Origin: Deltaproteobacteria bacterium
GTDB lineage: Bacteria; Desulfobacterota; GWC2-55-46
Reading direction: 5' to 3'
Assembly: GCA_016218105.1 (NCBI GenBank)
Contig: JACRET010000004.1
Coordinates: forward strand, 1-64,000
DNA: 64,000 nucleotides
Position 1 is the first letter of the stretch. Each line of letters starts with the position of its first letter. The translations under genes were made by a program, and so were the position numbers. The notes beneath the pieces are model-generated. The model was given only the letters and a program-made list of their open reading frames with translations, was not told the origin of the DNA and did not search any database. Positions 35,478 through 43,334 of this stretch are shown piece after piece.

Positions 35478-37868
35478 ATGCTCAAAAGAAGCCTGCATTC
35501 CAGAATACTTGTCTTGATAGTCGGACTTATCTCTATCGGCGTCATAATTTCCATCTATTGGGAATTGAAGCACAAGGAAGAAGAACTCCTCGATGAGAAG
35601 CTCCGCGCCAGCAGGTTTATGGCCCAGCCCATACTCAACGCTATCTATGAGGATATGCTTGAGGAAAGGGCGGATATGGCCAGGCACCTCATCAACTCCT
35701 TAAGCAAAGGCGAGGGCATAGAGTCGCTTTACATCGTAAGGAGTAACGGGACCGAGGAGGCGTTTAAAGACCTCAAGACCATCAATGAGGTCAAAAAAGA
35801 GTTCGGCGAGGTAAAACCCGAATGGCTTACGGACCATGCGGATGTTAAAGAAAACATCGCCAAGGGCGTCAATACAGCGGAATTCAAGAGTGCTTTCAAG
35901 TCTTTCAAAGAGAACTGGGCAAGGGGCGAGATATACTACATAGACAAGACCGACCACGAAAACCCCGTCTTCATATACCTCCATCCGATTGAGAAAAAAG
36001 CCAAGTGCAATACCTGCCACGCCACCGAAGGCGCCAGGGGGATCCTTGTAATAAGGACATCCCTCGTGGATATGTACGGTATCCTCGCCAAGGGGCGAAA
36101 CCAGTGGATAATATCCGGCGTTCTGGCTATTTCCATCGGCGGGGTGCTGCTGTCGCTTCTTATAAAGAAATCCATTACAGGCCCCATACAGAAAAATGTC
36201 GAGGTCATCAAGCGGATCGCCGAAGGCAGGGGCGACATCAGCGAAAGGGTCGAGGTCACTGCCGAGAACGAGGTGGGCTATCTTGCCTCGGCGTTCAATA
36301 ACATGCTTGATACCCTCGGAAAGAGGGCCGATGAGAATAAAAAGCTCTTTGAGCTGGTCACGAAGTCCAAGGAGGAGTGGGTCGCCACCTTCGATGCTAT
36401 CCAGGACCTGATTTCCATCCATGACAAGGATTACAGGATCCTTAAAATAAACAAGGCGCTTGCCAGGAAGTTCAACGCGCAGCCGGAAGAGCTTATAGGC
36501 ACCAGGTGCTACGAGCTATTATACAATTGCGGCGAACCGAAGTGCGACTGCCCGCATTCAAGGACCCTCAAAACGGGCAATATAGCCGATGCGGAAGTAG
36601 ACGACCTGGTATTTGAGGGCATCTTCAAGGTAACGACCTTCCCGGTTTACAACGACGCGGGCGAGGTATGGGCCTCAGTCCATGTCGCCAGGGACATTAC
36701 CCAGGAGAAGATGCTCAGAGAGCAGCTGCTCCATGCCGAAAAACTCTCAAGCGTCGGCAAGCTTGTCGCGGGAATTGCGCATGAGCTCAATAACCCGCTG
36801 ATGGGTATCATGGGCTTCAGCCAGATACTCATGGACACGCCCGGCGACAAAAAGCTCGACGATATCAAGGATAAGCTCCGTAAGATATACCACGAATCCT
36901 TAAGGACCGCTAAGATAGTCCAGAACCTCCTTACCTTCGCGAGGGCGAAAAAGACCGAGCGGGAGTACCATAATATAAACGAGATATTGAAGCACACGGT
37001 CGAGCTGAGGGAGTATTCGCTCAAGGCGAATAATATCCAGGTCACCATGCAGTTCGATGAAACCCTCCCCAAGACGATGGTAGACCTCTTCCAGCTCCAG
37101 CAGGTGTTCATCAATATCATGAATAACGCGGAAGACGCGATGGTCGCAAGGAAAGGCAAGGGCAAGCTCGAGATAAAGACAAGGAAGAACCGCAGAAAGA
37201 TCGAGATATCCTTCAAGGACGACGGCCCCGGCATCTCGAAAGAAATAATACACAAGGTGTTCGATCCTTTCTTCACTACAAAGGACGTTGGCAAGGGCAC
37301 GGGTCTAGGTCTCTCCATAACCCACGGGATCATAACTGAGCATGGCGGGTCGATAGATATCATGAGCCCGGACGAAGGCGGCGCAATCGTTACGATCGAG
37401 CTGCCTATCGTGGAAAAAGAGCAGTGGGCGGAGGTGAAGAAGGCGGTAGACACAGGGGCGGCCGTATCACACGGCAACGCCCTCTCCGGAAAAAAAGTTC
37501 TCATAGTCGACGACGAGAAGTCCATAAGGGAAGCGCTCTACAGTATCCTCTCCAGGGAGGGCTTCAAGGTCGACACGGCCCGTGACGGCCGGGAGGCGTT
37601 GGAGATACTCGAGAGAAACAAGATGACGCTCCTCATTACCGACATAAAGATGCCCGGTTACAGCGGCATGGACCTCTATGAGAGCGTTATGCAGAAGCAT
37701 GCGTATCTCAAGGACAGGATCATAATTGTCACAGGAGACGTGTTCAGTCAGGACGTGAAGGAATTCCTTACGAAGAGCGGATGCCCCTATATACTGAAAC
37801 CCTTTGAGCCGAAAAAGCTTACTGACCTGATCCAAACAGTCCTTGCTGAGGATATCACAAGCGCCTAG
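35478..37868 (+). CDS. c-type-heme sensor hybrid histidine kinase (DUF3365-HAMP-PAS-HisKA-HATPase-REC)
   Basis: 796 residues. The first membrane helix (about 9-29) and the second (about 212-233) enclose a periplasmic Tll0287/DUF3365-like domain with one heme-binding motif CNTCH near residues 176-181. HAMP follows, then a PAS domain with clustered cysteines (CYELLYNCGEPKCDCPHSRT), HisKA with VAGIAHELNNPLMGIMGF, HATPase with DDGPGIS and GTGLGLSITHGII, and a C-terminal receiver (LLITDIKMPGYSGMDLY). It probably senses redox state or a small ligand through the heme and phosphorylates its own receiver. No output regulator is adjacent. TAAGGT precedes the ATG. Confidence 0.94.
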   Translation: MLKRSLHSRILVLIVGLISIGVIISIYWELKHKEEELLDEKLRASRFMAQPILNAIYEDMLEERADMARHLINSLSKGEGIESLYIVRSNGTEEAFKDLKTINEVKKEFGEVKPEWLTDHADVKENIAKGVNTAEFKSAFKSFKENWARGEIYYIDKTDHENPVFIYLHPIEKKAKCNTCHATEGARGILVIRTSLVDMYGILAKGRNQWIISGVLAISIGGVLLSLLIKKSITGPIQKNVEVIKRIAEGRGDISERVEVTAENEVGYLASAFNNMLDTLGKRADENKKLFELVTKSKEEWVATFDAIQDLISIHDKDYRILKINKALARKFNAQPEELIGTRCYELLYNCGEPKCDCPHSRTLKTGNIADAEVDDLVFEGIFKVTTFPVYNDAGEVWASVHVARDITQEKMLREQLLHAEKLSSVGKLVAGIAHELNNPLMGIMGFSQILMDTPGDKKLDDIKDKLRKIYHESLRTAKIVQNLLTFARAKKTEREYHNINEILKHTVELREYSLKANNIQVTMQFDETLPKTMVDLFQLQQVFINIMNNAEDAMVARKGKGKLEIKTRKNRRKIEISFKDDGPGISKEIIHKVFDPFFTTKDVGKGTGLGLSITHGIITEHGGSIDIMSPDEGGAIVTIELPIVEKEQWAEVKKAVDTGAAVSHGNALSGKKVLIVDDEKSIREALYSILSREGFKVDTARDGREALEILERNKMTLLITDIKMPGYSGMDLYESVMQKHAYLKDRIIIVTGDVFSQDVKEFLTKSGCPYILKPFEPKKLTDLIQTVLAEDITSA

Positions 37869-37891
37869 CGCCTGTTTTTTCCCCCGGGTTC

Positions 37892-37920
37892 TTTAAATCC
37901 ATCGTTTCTTCTGCTATAAT
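37892..37920 (+). promoter_or_regulatory. Sigma-70 promoter that predicts a leaderless mRNA
   Basis: TTTAAA (37892-37897), a 17-base spacer and a perfect TATAAT (37915-37920). The expected start point is at or beside the GTG start codon of the glycosyltransferase at 37927, and no ribosome site is present. Confidence 0.65.
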
Positions 37921-37926
37921 CACCAC

Positions 37927-38592
37927 GTGATTTTATCGGTCATAATCCCGGCCTTGAACGAATCGGCTTGTATTCGAGAAGCGGTATCGAGGGTCGGCCC
38001 GTTTGAGATAATAGTTTCGGACGGCGGGTCGGCGGACGGAACCACTGAGATCGCCAGGGGCCTGGGGCTTAAGGTTATCGAAGGGAAAAGGGGCAGGGGC
38101 TGCCAGATGGATGAGGCGGCGAGGATCGCCAAAGGAGAGGTGCTCCTCTTTCTCCACGCAGACACAATGCTCCCGAACGGCTGGTTCGAGGCCATAGAGC
38201 GGGCACTGGACGACAAAAGGAATGTCGCCGGGGCGTTCACTCTTTCTTTCGATTCCGGGGAATTATGGTTCCGTTTTACAGAGGCTGTGATAAGATGGCG
38301 CTGCCGCCTTTTGGGGCTTATTTACGGGGATCAGGCCATTTTCATACGGCGGGAGGCCTTCTTCAAGGCGGGAGGTTTCAACAAACTGCCCTTGATGGAA
38401 GATGTCGATTGTGTTAAGAGGTTAAGGAAACTCGGCAGGGTAGCCCTCCTTAAAGAAAAGGTTGTAACCTCCCGTAGAAAATATAGGGGTGGCGTTCTTT
38501 TTAACTCCCTTAGGAACGGGCTTATCCTTTCGCTCTATTACGCCGGGGTATCTCCGGACAGGCTTTACTCGATATATTACAAAAATAGATGA
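37927..38592 (+). CDS. Glycosyltransferase family 2 of the rSAM/selenodomain-associated type (TIGR04283-like)
   Basis: 221 residues, starting at GTG. Motifs: LSVIIPALNES, IIVSDGGSADGT, KRGRGCQMDEAARIAKG, LLFLHADTMLP (acidic metal site) and YGDQAIFIRREAFFKAGGF, then PLMEDVDCVKRLRKLGRVAL. These match the TIGR04283 group, often found near radical SAM and selenoprotein genes; none is here. The acceptor is unknown. There is no ribosome site, and the -10 box ends six bases before the start codon. fba follows after 33 bases with its own good ribosome site, so the two may be co-transcribed. Confidence 0.9.
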   Translation: MILSVIIPALNESACIREAVSRVGPFEIIVSDGGSADGTTEIARGLGLKVIEGKRGRGCQMDEAARIAKGEVLLFLHADTMLPNGWFEAIERALDDKRNVAGAFTLSFDSGELWFRFTEAVIRWRCRLLGLIYGDQAIFIRREAFFKAGGFNKLPLMEDVDCVKRLRKLGRVALLKEKVVTSRRKYRGGVLFNSLRNGLILSLYYAGVSPDRLYSIYYKNR

Positions 38593-38625
38593 TTTGATGA
38601 CTATACAGCATGCAAAGGAGGTTTT

Positions 38626-39969
38626 ATGGAATTTAAATCTATAGGCGAGATGTTTGACTCGCTGAAGGGCGCCGCAAGGGAAAAGGGGGGGGCTGTCGAG
38701 GTGCTCGATGAGAAGGCGCTTCGCGGTGAAGCCATAGACAGGCTCATATATAACGCGGTCTTCAACAACAACAAAGAAGTGCTGGCCGAGTCAAGAAGGC
38801 TTATAAAATACATCGCCATGAACCTGGGTATAAAGTCGGCCTCGATCCATAACCTTTATGAGGCGATGGGAAGAGGCGAGGCCGCCGGGTTCACTGTCCC
38901 GGCCGTGAATATAAGGGGCCTTACTTACGACACCGCGAGGGCGCTGTTCAGGTCTGCGAAGAAGAACAAGTCAGGGGCGTTCATCTTCGAGATAGCCAAG
39001 AGCGAGATAGGCTATACCGAACAGAGGCCCGCGGAGTACACGGCATGCTGTCTGGCGGCCGCCATAAAAGAGGGGCACAGGGGGCCGGTATTCATACAGG
39101 GCGACCATTTTCAGATAAACGCCAAGAAGTTCGCTCAGGACAAGAACGCAGAGATAAACGACCTTAAGAAGCTGATAAAGGAGGCGCTCGAAGCCGACTT
39201 CTTTAATATTGATATAGACGCATCGACCGTAGTGGACCTTTCCAAGCCCGACGTGAAGGAGCAGCAGAGGCCGAACTTCGAGACGACCGCCCTTTTAACC
39301 GAGTATATAAGGTCCAATGAGCCGCAGGGCGTCACCGTGTCGGTAGGCGGAGAGATCGGCGAGGTCGGCGGAAAAAATTCCACTGAAGAGGAACTGCGCG
39401 CCTTTATGGACGGATTTTCGGGCGCGCTCCCCAAAGGCAGGAAGGGGATCAGCAAGATCAGCATCCAGACAGGCACATCCCACGGAGGCGTGGTACTGCC
39501 GGACGGGACGATCGCCAAGGTCAAGGTCGATTTCGACACCATCGAGAAGCTCTCGAAAATAGCGAGAGAGGTATACGGGATGTCTGGCGTAGTCCAGCAC
39601 GGCGCCTCTACGCTGCCGGACGATGCCTTCCATATGTTCGTAGCCAGAGGGGCGGCTGAGGTGCATCTCGCTACGGGTTTCCAGAATATGGTATACGACA
39701 GCCCCGCTTTCCCGCAGGAACTTAAAAAGGAAATAAACAAGCATCTCCTTGACAAGCACTCGGATGAGAGAAAGCCCACGGACACCGAGGAGCAGTTCAT
39801 CTACAAGACCAGGAAGAAGGGCTTTGGGCCGTTCAAGGAGAGGATATGGACGATTGACGCCGGGAGGAGGGAGAAGATCGGCGCCGAGCTTGAGGCGCGC
39901 TTCGACCTGTATTTCGGCCAGCTCAATGCCGGGGATACCGTCAAATATGTAAAGAAGCATATAGGGTAA
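38626..39969 (+). CDS. fba: Class II fructose-bisphosphate aldolase, long form
   Basis: 447 residues, about 100 more than the common E. coli-type enzyme. It cleaves or forms fructose 1,6-bisphosphate using zinc. Likely zinc and substrate residues lie in FIQGDHFQIN, SVGGEIGEVGGKN, SIQTGTSHGG and GVVQHGAST. The N-terminal ~85 residues (IDRLIYNAVFNNNKE...) and a C-terminal cap account for the extra length; a related long group is known. AAAGGAGG precedes the ATG. It completes, with gap, pgk, tpiA and ppdK, a reversible lower glycolytic set in this window. A terminator follows. Confidence 0.92.
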   Translation: MEFKSIGEMFDSLKGAAREKGGAVEVLDEKALRGEAIDRLIYNAVFNNNKEVLAESRRLIKYIAMNLGIKSASIHNLYEAMGRGEAAGFTVPAVNIRGLTYDTARALFRSAKKNKSGAFIFEIAKSEIGYTEQRPAEYTACCLAAAIKEGHRGPVFIQGDHFQINAKKFAQDKNAEINDLKKLIKEALEADFFNIDIDASTVVDLSKPDVKEQQRPNFETTALLTEYIRSNEPQGVTVSVGGEIGEVGGKNSTEEELRAFMDGFSGALPKGRKGISKISIQTGTSHGGVVLPDGTIAKVKVDFDTIEKLSKIAREVYGMSGVVQHGASTLPDDAFHMFVARGAAEVHLATGFQNMVYDSPAFPQELKKEINKHLLDKHSDERKPTDTEEQFIYKTRKKGFGPFKERIWTIDAGRREKIGAELEARFDLYFGQLNAGDTVKYVKKHIG

Positions 39970-39995
39970 TACGAGACTTCGTGAGGAGCCTTTAC

Positions 39996-40029
39996 GGCGG
40001 CAGAGGGCTTGTTGCCTTTGCCGCCTTTT
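39996..40029 (+). terminator. Intrinsic terminator after fba
   Basis: GGCGGC (39996-40001) pairs with GCCGCC (40020-40025), extended inside by GGGC/GCC pairing, followed by TTTT. Confidence 0.75.
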
Positions 40030-40040
40030 AAATTTCGGTA

Positions 40041-40069
40041 ATGAAAAAAAGATTCTACTATGGTATAAT
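40041..40069 (+). promoter_or_regulatory. Sigma-70 promoter of efp
   Basis: ATGAAA (40041-40046), a 17-base spacer, then a perfect TATAAT (40064-40069). The ribosome site AAGGAAGG lies between it and the ATG at 40105. Confidence 0.75.
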
Positions 40070-40104
40070 TTTTCAAATATTCCAAAAGGAAGGGACTGAA
40101 TATA

Positions 40105-40668
40105 ATGATCGCCGCAACGCAACTAAGGGTTGGAATGACCATCCTGTTTAACAAAGAGCCTTTCAGGGTGGTAACCGTACAGCATATCACGCCAGGCAAC
40201 TGGCGGGGCATGGTGCAGACCAAGCTCAAGCACCTTAAGACCGGCTCTACCGTAGAGAACAGGTTTCGCTCGGAAGATAAGCTTGAGAAGGCGCACCTTG
40301 AACAGCACGAGATGGAGTACCTTTACAGCGACGGCTCGGATTATCATTTTATGAACAGCGAGACATACGAGCAGGTGGCCCTGTCCTCCGAAATACTTGG
40401 CGACAACGTCTATTATCTGATCCCGAATATAAAGCTGATGGTCGAGTATTACAACGGTGCCGCGGTCGGCATAGACCCTCCGAAGGTGGTCGAGCTTAAG
40501 GTAACCGATACGACCCCGAACATGAAGGGCGCGACAGTCACGGCCTCCCAGAAACCGGCAACCCTTGAAACAGGTCTCGTGGTAAACGTCCCGTCGTTTA
40601 TTGAAGTCGGTGAAGTAATAAGGGTGGATACCGGCGAAGGCAAGTACCTTGAGAGGGCAAAAGGCTAG
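40105..40668 (+). CDS. efp: Elongation factor P with unusual tip loop (PGNWRGM)
   Basis: 187 residues in three beta domains. EF-P relieves ribosomes stalled at consecutive prolines. Most EF-Ps carry a modifiable Lys or Arg at the tip of domain I (PGKGQ or SGRN). Here the loop reads P30-G31-N32-W33-R34-G35-M36, so the position aligned to the usual Lys is Asn. I recall the same NWRGM loop in acidobacterial and some deltaproteobacterial relatives, which would make it a known subgroup and not a mutation. The middle and C-terminal domains (ELKVTDTTPNMKGATVTASQKPA, PSFIEVGEVIRVDT) are normal. No epmA, epmB or earP gene is nearby. Confidence 0.95.
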   Translation: MIAATQLRVGMTILFNKEPFRVVTVQHITPGNWRGMVQTKLKHLKTGSTVENRFRSEDKLEKAHLEQHEMEYLYSDGSDYHFMNSETYEQVALSSEILGDNVYYLIPNIKLMVEYYNGAAVGIDPPKVVELKVTDTTPNMKGATVTASQKPATLETGLVVNVPSFIEVGEVIRVDTGEGKYLERAKG

Positions 40669-40695
40669 ATAAGAAAATATTGTATCGACCATACC

Positions 40696-40720
40696 ACCCT
40701 GTTTAAAGCCAGGGTTTTTT
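40696..40720 (+). terminator. Intrinsic terminator after efp, first of two
   Basis: ACCCTG and CAGGGT around TTTAAAGC, followed by TTTTT. Confidence 0.75.
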
Positions 40721-40730
40721 AAACGGTTTA

Positions 40731-40764
40731 AAAAAGGCCCCCCTCGAAAGAGCAGGGCCTTTTT
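40731..40764 (+). terminator. Intrinsic terminator after efp, second of two
   Basis: AAAAAGGCCC and GGGCCTTTTT around a 14-base loop. With the hairpin just upstream it forms a tandem terminator in front of the composite repeat. Confidence 0.8.
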
Positions 40765-40790
40765 AATTTTCGTCAATGAATATGCATGGC

Positions 40791-41165
40791 GAGTCGAATC
40801 CCGGCCCGTTCGGGGAACGGGCCCTGCACAGAAGAAGCCCCTCTCCACCATTTGGGGAGAGGCTGGGTGAGGGGGTTTAAATACGGATTTCTTCGCTTCG
40901 CTCGCAATGACTTTCGTTTTTGCTTTTTGTTTTTAAAAAAATCACAGGGGTATTGCGTAGCGAGCATAGAGGAAGCGAACGACCGGGCTCCAGTTCTATC
41001 GGAGGGAGCGAGCCGACAGCGAGCGGAGCCAATACCCGAGAGCGCGGCAGCGCGCAAAAGGCTTTCACCACTGAGAGGGTTCCATCATAGTTTCCCGGCC
41101 CGTGTTCGGGGAACGAGCCCTACTCTCCTCGATCCCCTCCCGTCCATCGAGAAGAGGGCGGGGAT
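40791..41165. repeat. Composite dispersed repeat, copy B (inverted relative to A and C)
   Basis: It carries the modules of copy A in reverse complement: CCCGGCCCGTTCGGGGAACGGGCC (40800-40823), CCTCTCC/GGAGAGG, the TTCGCTCGCAATGAC motif, the core with GTATTGCGTAGCGAGCAT to CCAATACC (about 40942-41035), and a second GGCCCG-type hairpin at 41095-41120. It lies between the efp terminators and uvrC, and makes an artificial N-terminal extension of the uvrC frame. Confidence 0.82.
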
Positions 41166-41199
41166 TTTAACTGGAATCCATTTTCAAACCCTCCTCCTG

Positions 41200-41229
41200 T
41201 TGTATTTTCTTTTAATTCTATGCAATAAT
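41200..41229 (+). promoter_or_regulatory. Possible promoter of uvrC, nearly leaderless
   Basis: TTGTAT (41200-41205), an 18-base spacer and AATAAT (41224-41229). The start point would fall at the ATG 41236, which has no ribosome site. Confidence 0.45.
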
Positions 41230-41235
41230 TATTTT

Positions 41236-43086
41236 ATGAGCATTGAAGAGAAACTGAAAAATCTGCCCCATTCTCCGGGCGTGTATATCATGAAAGGCAA
41301 AGGGGGGGAGGTCCTCTACATCGGCAAGGCCAAGAGCCTGCGCTCGAGGGTGAGGTCTTATTTCAGGGAGACAGGGGATTCCAGGTATGCCGTAAAATTC
41401 CTTTCCGCCAGGGTAGAGGATATAGACTACATAGTGACGGCCAATGAGAAAGAGGCCCTTTTCCTGGAGGATACCCTACTTAAACAGCACAAGCCAAAAT
41501 ACAATATCCGCCTCAAGGACAGCAAGACGTACGTCAGCATAAAGATCACGATGGCTGAGAAGTTTCCTCGCATCCTCGTGACGAGGCAGATAAAGAAGGA
41601 CGGCTCAAGGCACTTCGGCCCTTACACCTCCGCCAGGGCCGTAAGGGATACGATAAAATTCATCCGCAGGATATTCCCTCTCTGCGTATGCAGCGCAAGC
41701 GTCTTCCAGAACAGGGTCAGGCCGTGCCTCGACTATCAGCTCCACCTGTGCCCTGCTCCGGCCGTGGGCCTTATCTCTGAAGAGGCTTACCGTGAGCTGG
41801 TAAACGGCGCTATCATGTTCCTTGAGGGAAAGAACAGGGAGCTGGTAAAACTTTTGAGGGAGCAGATGAACGAGGCGGCAGCGAAGCTGGATTTCGAGAG
41901 GGCGGCGGAACTGCGCGACAGGATCGGCGCCATAGAGGAGATGCTGGAAGAGCAGAAGGTCGTGACCCACAGGCCCGTCGATCAGGATGTATTCGCCTTC
42001 CTGAGGGAAGAGGATTCCATAGTAATGCAGACCCTTATTGTTCGCGGCGGCAGGCTAGTAACCAGTGAGGACTTCTTTTTCAAGGATACCGGGCTGCCTG
42101 AGGAAGAGATACTCTCATCTTTTGTAACCCAGTTTTACCGCGGCGATAAATACATACCTGACCAGGTGATAATACCGCTCGATTTGGATGACAGGGGGGT
42201 TATCGAGGAATGGCTGGGTGAGAGAAAGCGGAAGAAGGTCTTTTTAATAGTTCCGGAGCGGGGTGATAAATTAAAACTCCTTAAGATGGCTGAATCTAAC
42301 GCGGCCGAGAGCCTCAAGAAAAGGCGGGAGTCGCAGAGGGCCAGGGAGGATATACTCGAAGAGCTTAAGGCCAGACTGCACCTGAAGAATCTGCCCGATA
42401 GGATAGAGGCCTTCGATATATCCAACATAGGCGGGCAAAACGCGGTCGGCGCGATGGTCTCGTTCAAGAGGGCCGTCCCTGAAAAGGGATCGTACAGGCT
42501 CTATAAGATCAAGGGGATCGAGGGGCCGGATGACTACGCGATGATGGAGCAGGTGCTGTCCAGGAGATATAAGGGGCAGGAGGAGGCTGGAACCCTGCCT
42601 GATCTGATACTTGTGGACGGCGGTAAGGGTCAGCTAAATATCGCTGTCAAGGTTCTGGAGTCGCTTGGGATAGATTCCGCCGACATAGCCGCGCTGGCGA
42701 AAGACAGGGACGAGGCCTCGCCGCGGGACAGGTTTATCAAATCCAAAGGCGAGCGGATATTCCTCCCCCATGTTAAAGACCCGATAGTCCTTAAAGAAGG
42801 GTCGAAACCCGATCTGCTCCTGAGGAGGATCAGGGACGAGGTGCACAGGTTCGCCATCTCCTATCATAGAAAACTCCGCTCCAGGTTCACCTCTGTCCTC
42901 GACAATATCCCGGGTATCGGGGAGAAGAAGAGAAAGGCGCTTCTAAACCGGTTCGGGGATGTCGAAGGCATACTCTCGGCCGGGATAGAGGAATTGAAGG
43001 GGATCCCCGGGATAAACGAAGAACTGGCAACGAGCATCAAAGAAACCCTTAAAACCTACAAAAAGGAAGCTGAAGAACCGGCGTAA
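41236..43086 (+). CDS. uvrC: Excinuclease ABC subunit C
   Basis: 616 residues from the ATG giving MSIEEKLKNLPHSPGVYIM. The frame is open upstream through the repeat, but those residues are not UvrC. UvrC makes both incisions in nucleotide excision repair. Domains: an N-terminal GIY-YIG nuclease (SPGVYIMKGKGGEVLYIGKA), a cysteine-containing middle part, the UVR motif that binds UvrB (about 204-240), an RNase H-like second nuclease (AFDISNIGGQNAVGAMV; DLILVDGGKGQLN) and C-terminal tandem helix-hairpin-helix (NIPGIGEKKRKALLNRFGDV). It is complete and alone on its transcript. Confidence 0.97.
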   Translation: MSIEEKLKNLPHSPGVYIMKGKGGEVLYIGKAKSLRSRVRSYFRETGDSRYAVKFLSARVEDIDYIVTANEKEALFLEDTLLKQHKPKYNIRLKDSKTYVSIKITMAEKFPRILVTRQIKKDGSRHFGPYTSARAVRDTIKFIRRIFPLCVCSASVFQNRVRPCLDYQLHLCPAPAVGLISEEAYRELVNGAIMFLEGKNRELVKLLREQMNEAAAKLDFERAAELRDRIGAIEEMLEEQKVVTHRPVDQDVFAFLREEDSIVMQTLIVRGGRLVTSEDFFFKDTGLPEEEILSSFVTQFYRGDKYIPDQVIIPLDLDDRGVIEEWLGERKRKKVFLIVPERGDKLKLLKMAESNAAESLKKRRESQRAREDILEELKARLHLKNLPDRIEAFDISNIGGQNAVGAMVSFKRAVPEKGSYRLYKIKGIEGPDDYAMMEQVLSRRYKGQEEAGTLPDLILVDGGKGQLNIAVKVLESLGIDSADIAALAKDRDEASPRDRFIKSKGERIFLPHVKDPIVLKEGSKPDLLLRRIRDEVHRFAISYHRKLRSRFTSVLDNIPGIGEKKRKALLNRFGDVEGILSAGIEELKGIPGINEELATSIKETLKTYKKEAEEPA

Positions 43087-43149
43087 GCGGCCATCCGGCA
43101 TGACCTCCAATTGTCCTGCGACATGGCAAGCCGCGCTTTTAAAAAAGCC

Positions 43150-43228
43150 TCCCTTTTGCGCGCTGACGCGTTTCGGTATCGCCCCCCCCCTCCAATGGAA
43201 AGAAGCCCCGTACTCTCTTCGCAATACT
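43150..43228. repeat. Decayed fragment of the composite repeat (copy E)
   Basis: TTTTGCGCGCTGACGCGTTTCGGTAT and CTCTTCGCAATACTCC resemble the core of copies A and C with many changes and a deleted middle. This is a weak similarity. Confidence 0.4.
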
Positions 43229-43257
43229 CCCCGATGTTCCGGGGCGGTCTTTTTTTA
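43229..43257 (+). terminator. Probable terminator after uvrC
   Basis: CCCCG (43229-43233) and CGGGG (43240-43244), then CGGTC and a run of eight T. The five intervening bases weaken it. Confidence 0.5.
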
Positions 43258-43266
43258 AAATATCTG

Positions 43267-43295
43267 TTTAAAAATATCCGCCTGCATGTTATAAA
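43267..43295 (+). promoter_or_regulatory. Sigma-70 promoter of comEC
   Basis: TTTAAA (43267-43272), a 17-base spacer, TATAAA (43290-43295), 40 bases before the comEC ATG. Confidence 0.65.
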
Positions 43296-43334
43296 TTTTT
43301 TATCTACTTCAAACAGGGCATCAGGAAACCAAGA

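Noticed and set aside
40786-41235. N-terminal extension of uvrC through the repeat
   Set aside because: The family starts at 41236; the extension is translated repeat DNA.
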